From Rhizobiaceae bacterium (GTDB lineage: Bacteria; Pseudomonadota; Alphaproteobacteria; Rhizobiales; Rhizobiaceae): DNA of 15,833 bases. The notes beneath the pieces are model-generated. The model was not told the DNA's origin, did no database searches, and saw nothing but the letters and a program-made list of their open reading frames with translations. Every line of letters starts with the position of its first letter. The first letter of the stretch is position 1. Positions 13,812 to 15,833 of this stretch are shown piece after piece. The translations under genes were made by a program, and so were the position numbers. The DNA is taken from assembly GCA_016793565.1 (NCBI GenBank), contig JAEUMA010000633.1, forward strand, positions 1 to 15,833, written 5' to 3'.

Positions 13812-14975
13812 ATGATCCTTCGCCGGCTGACGATCTTCATCGCCATGCTCGCGGCCGCGTTCGTCGCCGGCACGCTCCAGTCGCGTGCGCAGCTCTTCGA
13901 GACCAAGGCCGCGCAGGCCTTTCTGGTCGAGGCCGACACCGGCACGGTTCTCTATTCCAAGAACGCCGAGGAACTGGTGCCGCCGGCGTCGCTCGCCAAG
14001 CTGATGACGATGGAGGTCGTGTTCCACGCGGTCCAGGCGGGACGGTTGAGCCTGGACGACAAGTTCTACATTTCCGAAAACGCGTGGCGTACCGGCGGCG
14101 CCAATTCCGGCGGCTCAACGATGTTCGCCAAAGTGAAGTCGGAGGTTCCTCTGCAGGACCTCATCCAGGGCGTGGTGGTGCAGTCGGCCAATGACGGCTG
14201 CATCGCCATAGCCGAGGGGATGGCGGGTTCGGAGGAGAACTTCGCCGGGCTGATGAACGAGCGTGCGCGCGAGATCGGGCTCGAGCAATCGGTGTTCAAG
14301 AATGCGACCGGGCTGCCGGCCGAGGGGCAGGTCGTGACGATGCGTGAGCTGGCCCTGCTCGGCCTGCACATCTGGAAGACCTATCCGGAATTCTACAAGT
14401 TCTATTCGCAGCCATCCTTCACCTGGAACAAGATCACCCAAAAGAACCGCAACCCGCTGCTGGCGATGGACATCGGCGCGGACGGCATGAAGACCGGCTA
14501 CACAGAGGCTTCGGGCTACGCGATCGTCGGTTCCGTCAGCCGTGACGGCCGGCGCCTGTTCGTCGCCATGAGCGGCATGGCGACCGAGAAGGAGCGTGCC
14601 GAGGAGGCGCGCAAGCTACTGGACTGGGGAATGCGCGCCTTCCAGAAAACGAACGTGTTCGGCTCGGACGAGATCGTCGGCGAGGCCAAGGTCTATGGCG
14701 GCGAGAAAGCGGGCGTGGCGCTGAAGGCGCAGGGGCCGGTCGCCATCTTCGTTCCGATCGGCAACAAGGACCGGCTGGTCGCCCGCATCGTCTACCAGGG
14801 GCCGGTGCTGGCGCCCGTGGAGGCGGGTACGCCTGTGGGTTCGCTCAAGGTGTGGGTCGGCGACACACTCAGCCAGGAGACGCCGCTGTTCGCCGCCGAG
14901 GCAGTCGGCGTGGGCAAGCTCCATCAGCGCGCACTGGATGCTGTCGGCGAGCTGATGACAGGCTGGATGCGGTAG
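13812..14975 (+). CDS. dacA: D-alanyl-D-alanine carboxypeptidase (class C low-molecular-weight PBP, DacA/DacC-like)
   Basis: I chose ATG 13812 (MILRRLTIF) with GGGA about 8 bases upstream; a TTG at 13806 is the alternative. The product is 387 residues. A signal peptide ends near SRAQ. The three penicillin-binding motifs are present: Ser60-Leu-Ala-Lys63 (SxxK, nucleophile), Ser125-Ala-Asn127 (SxN), and Lys227-Thr-Gly (KTG). The last ~100 residues form a strand-rich PBP5-type C-terminal domain, ending in an amphipathic tail LHQRALDAVGELMTGWMR likely to bind the inner membrane from the periplasm. The enzyme removes the terminal D-Ala from peptidoglycan pentapeptides and so limits cross-linking. 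It lies 121 bases after the rlpA-like gene on the same strand and before tmk. The exact dac letter cannot be assigned. Confidence 0.94.
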   Translation: MILRRLTIFIAMLAAAFVAGTLQSRAQLFETKAAQAFLVEADTGTVLYSKNAEELVPPASLAKLMTMEVVFHAVQAGRLSLDDKFYISENAWRTGGANSGGSTMFAKVKSEVPLQDLIQGVVVQSANDGCIAIAEGMAGSEENFAGLMNERAREIGLEQSVFKNATGLPAEGQVVTMRELALLGLHIWKTYPEFYKFYSQPSFTWNKITQKNRNPLLAMDIGADGMKTGYTEASGYAIVGSVSRDGRRLFVAMSGMATEKERAEEARKLLDWGMRAFQKTNVFGSDEIVGEAKVYGGEKAGVALKAQGPVAIFVPIGNKDRLVARIVYQGPVLAPVEAGTPVGSLKVWVGDTLSQETPLFAAEAVGVGKLHQRALDAVGELMTGWMR

Positions 14976-15055
14976 AGCATTTCCTGTGAAAGCCCTGGGT
15001 CGCAGGAAGTGCTCCAGCCACCAGGCAGGCGTGGATTTTTGCCCGCTTCCTGCCT
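14975..15055 (+). repeat. Overlapping inverted repeats between dacA and tmk
   Basis: GAGCATTTCCTG (14975-14986) pairs over 12 positions, with one G-U, with CAGGAAGTGCTC (15003-15014). A second stem is AGGCAGG (15023-15029) with CCTGCCT (15049-15055). In addition CAGGAAG (15003-15009) can pair instead with CTTCCTG (15046-15052), so two folds exclude each other. The GAGCA...TGCTC ends look like the intergenic palindromic elements common in Rhizobiales genomes. The first stem starts on the last base of the dacA stop codon. No long T run follows. The rest of the 133-base gap holds only a perfect 12-bp palindrome at 15076-15087. Confidence 0.55.
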
Positions 15056-15108
15056 AAGACGGGCGATCGGCGACACGGCGATCGCCGACGAGCGGAATTG
15101 GAAGCAGC

Positions 15109-15777
15109 TTGGCGCGCGGGTTCTTCATTACATTCGAGGGCGGGGAGGGTGCGGGCAAGTCGACGCAGATCCAGCGTCTTGCGAACAAGCTGCGCGACAA
15201 GAAATACCCGATCCGGGTGACGCGCGAGCCGGGCGGCTCTCCGGGAGCTGAGGCCATTCGCCACGTTCTGCTTTCGGGCGCGGCGGAGCCTTTTGGGCCG
15301 GAGATGGAGGCGCTGCTTTTCGCCGCCGCCCGCTCGGATCATATCGAGCAGGTGATCCGGCCGGCGGTCGATGCCGGCGAGGTTGTGCTGTGCGATCGCT
15401 TTCTCGATTCCTCGCGCGTCTACCAGGGCGTTACCGGCGGATTGCCGCCGCAGATCATGCGTCGCATCGAGGAGGTTTCCGTGAACGGCATGATGCCGGA
15501 CCTGACGCTGATCTTCGACATCGACCCGGCCGCCGGGCTGAGCCGGGCGGCTGCAAGGCGCGGTGATGAAGGCGCGGACCGTTTCGAGCGCGAGGATATC
15601 GCCATTCACCAGCGGCGGCGGGAAGCGTTCCTGGCGATCGCCGAAAGAGAGCCGAACCGCTGCATCGTGATCGACGCCTCGCGCGAGGCGGACGTGGTCG
15701 AGAACGTGGTGACGGCCGCGGTGTTCGCGGCGCTCGACGTGCATGGCGCGGGGCGCTCCAACATGGGGAAGGGATGA
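15109..15777 (+). CDS. tmk: Thymidylate kinase (dTMP kinase)
   Basis: The start is a TTG at 15109 with GGAAG close upstream (15100-15104); this is the only start that keeps the whole P-loop region. The product is 222 residues. P-loop FEGGEGAGKST (9-19), TREPGG (38-43), the DRF motif in VVLCDRFLDSSRVYQG (92-107) and a LID region RRGDEGADRFE (150-160) are all present and in order. The enzyme phosphorylates dTMP to dTDP with ATP in the cytoplasm, an essential step in dTTP supply. Its stop overlaps the start of holB by ATGA, so the two are translationally coupled. This is the common tmk-holB pairing, linking dTTP supply with the replicase. Confidence 0.96.
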   Translation: MARGFFITFEGGEGAGKSTQIQRLANKLRDKKYPIRVTREPGGSPGAEAIRHVLLSGAAEPFGPEMEALLFAAARSDHIEQVIRPAVDAGEVVLCDRFLDSSRVYQGVTGGLPPQIMRRIEEVSVNGMMPDLTLIFDIDPAAGLSRAAARRGDEGADRFEREDIAIHQRRREAFLAIAEREPNRCIVIDASREADVVENVVTAAVFAALDVHGAGRSNMGKG

Positions 15778-15833
15778 TGGCGCTCCTGGCGCCCGAGCAA
15801 CACGATAGCCTGGACGGCGTTCCGGAACCTTCG
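15774..15833 (+). CDS. holB: DNA polymerase III delta-prime subunit HolB, N-terminal fragment (truncated by window end)
   Basis: The frame opens at ATG 15774, overlapping the tmk stop in ATGA, with GGGGAAGGG just upstream as ribosome binding site; a second ATG follows at 15777. Only 20 codons are visible: MMALLAPEQHDSLDGVPEPS. The APEQHDxLDGVPEPS start is the one I recognise from rhizobial HolB proteins, and holB after tmk is the expected neighbour. HolB is part of the clamp-loader complex. No catalytic or structural domain is in view, so the call rests on context and this short N-terminus. Confidence 0.8.
   Translation, partial: MMALLAPEQHDSLDGVPEPS

Noticed and set aside
12563..13945. Long minus-strand open frame opposite the RlpA-like gene.
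   Set aside because: It is Arg/Gly-rich, has no domain signature, and runs across the rlpA-dacA gap only because stop codons are rare at this GC content.
1..15833. CRISPR array, tRNA or rRNA genes, insertion sequences, prophage or toxin-antitoxin genes.
   Set aside because: I found no regularly spaced repeats, tRNA-like folds, transposase or integrase motifs, or terminal inverted repeats with target duplications.

Overview
The window is high-GC, densely coded chromosomal DNA of an alphaproteobacterium, most likely a member of the Rhizobiales (Mesorhizobium/Phyllobacteriaceae-like). This rests on four things: a fused secDF gene, the order rlpA-like / D,D-carboxypeptidase / tmk / holB, the pcm / LysM-M23 pair, and a phosphonate/phosphate transporter with two PhnE permeases, as in the rhizobial phoCDET system. 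No mobile element, integrase, tRNA, rRNA or CRISPR array is visible, so this reads as core chromosome with one transport cassette.

Layout. (1) 1-1801, plus strand: the 3' end of pcm, then a LysM-LysM-M23 lipoprotein of the NlpD/DipM type with a degenerate active site. (2) 1818-2696, minus strand: a DUF815-type AAA+ ATPase, converging on nlpD and diverging from the Sec operon. (3) 2876-7037, plus strand: yajC, fused secDF, an Mth938/NDUFAF3-like gene and a phytoene-synthase-fold/NDUFAF6-like gene, tightly packed as one probable operon behind a recognisable promoter and a leader hairpin. (4) 7054-7881, minus strand: mazG. (5) 7958-12181, minus strand: phnC-phnD-phnE1-phnE2, a phosphonate/phosphate ABC importer with a PHO-box-like sequence upstream and a perfect 15-bp hairpin between phnD and phnE1. 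(6) 12461-15833, plus strand: an RlpA-like lipoprotein with a SPOR domain, a D-alanyl-D-alanine carboxypeptidase, tmk and the first 20 codons of holB.

How the genes fit together. The NlpD-like activator, the RlpA-like protein and the carboxypeptidase all act on periplasmic peptidoglycan at growth or division sites. Two of the three have a near-match to the CtrA site (TTAA-N7-TTAA) upstream. YajC and SecDF drive late steps of Sec export. The two genes behind them are the bacterial relatives of two mitochondrial complex I assembly factors. The phn cassette is a complete importer with no phosphonate-degrading enzyme beside it, which fits a PhoB-controlled uptake system. mazG and tmk belong to nucleotide metabolism, and holB to the replicative clamp loader.

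The best candidate for an under-described system is the adjacent NDUFAF3-like/NDUFAF6-like pair coupled to secDF. The second is the PhnE2 permease with a periplasmic insert of nearly 200 residues. I saw no novel defence or mobile system.
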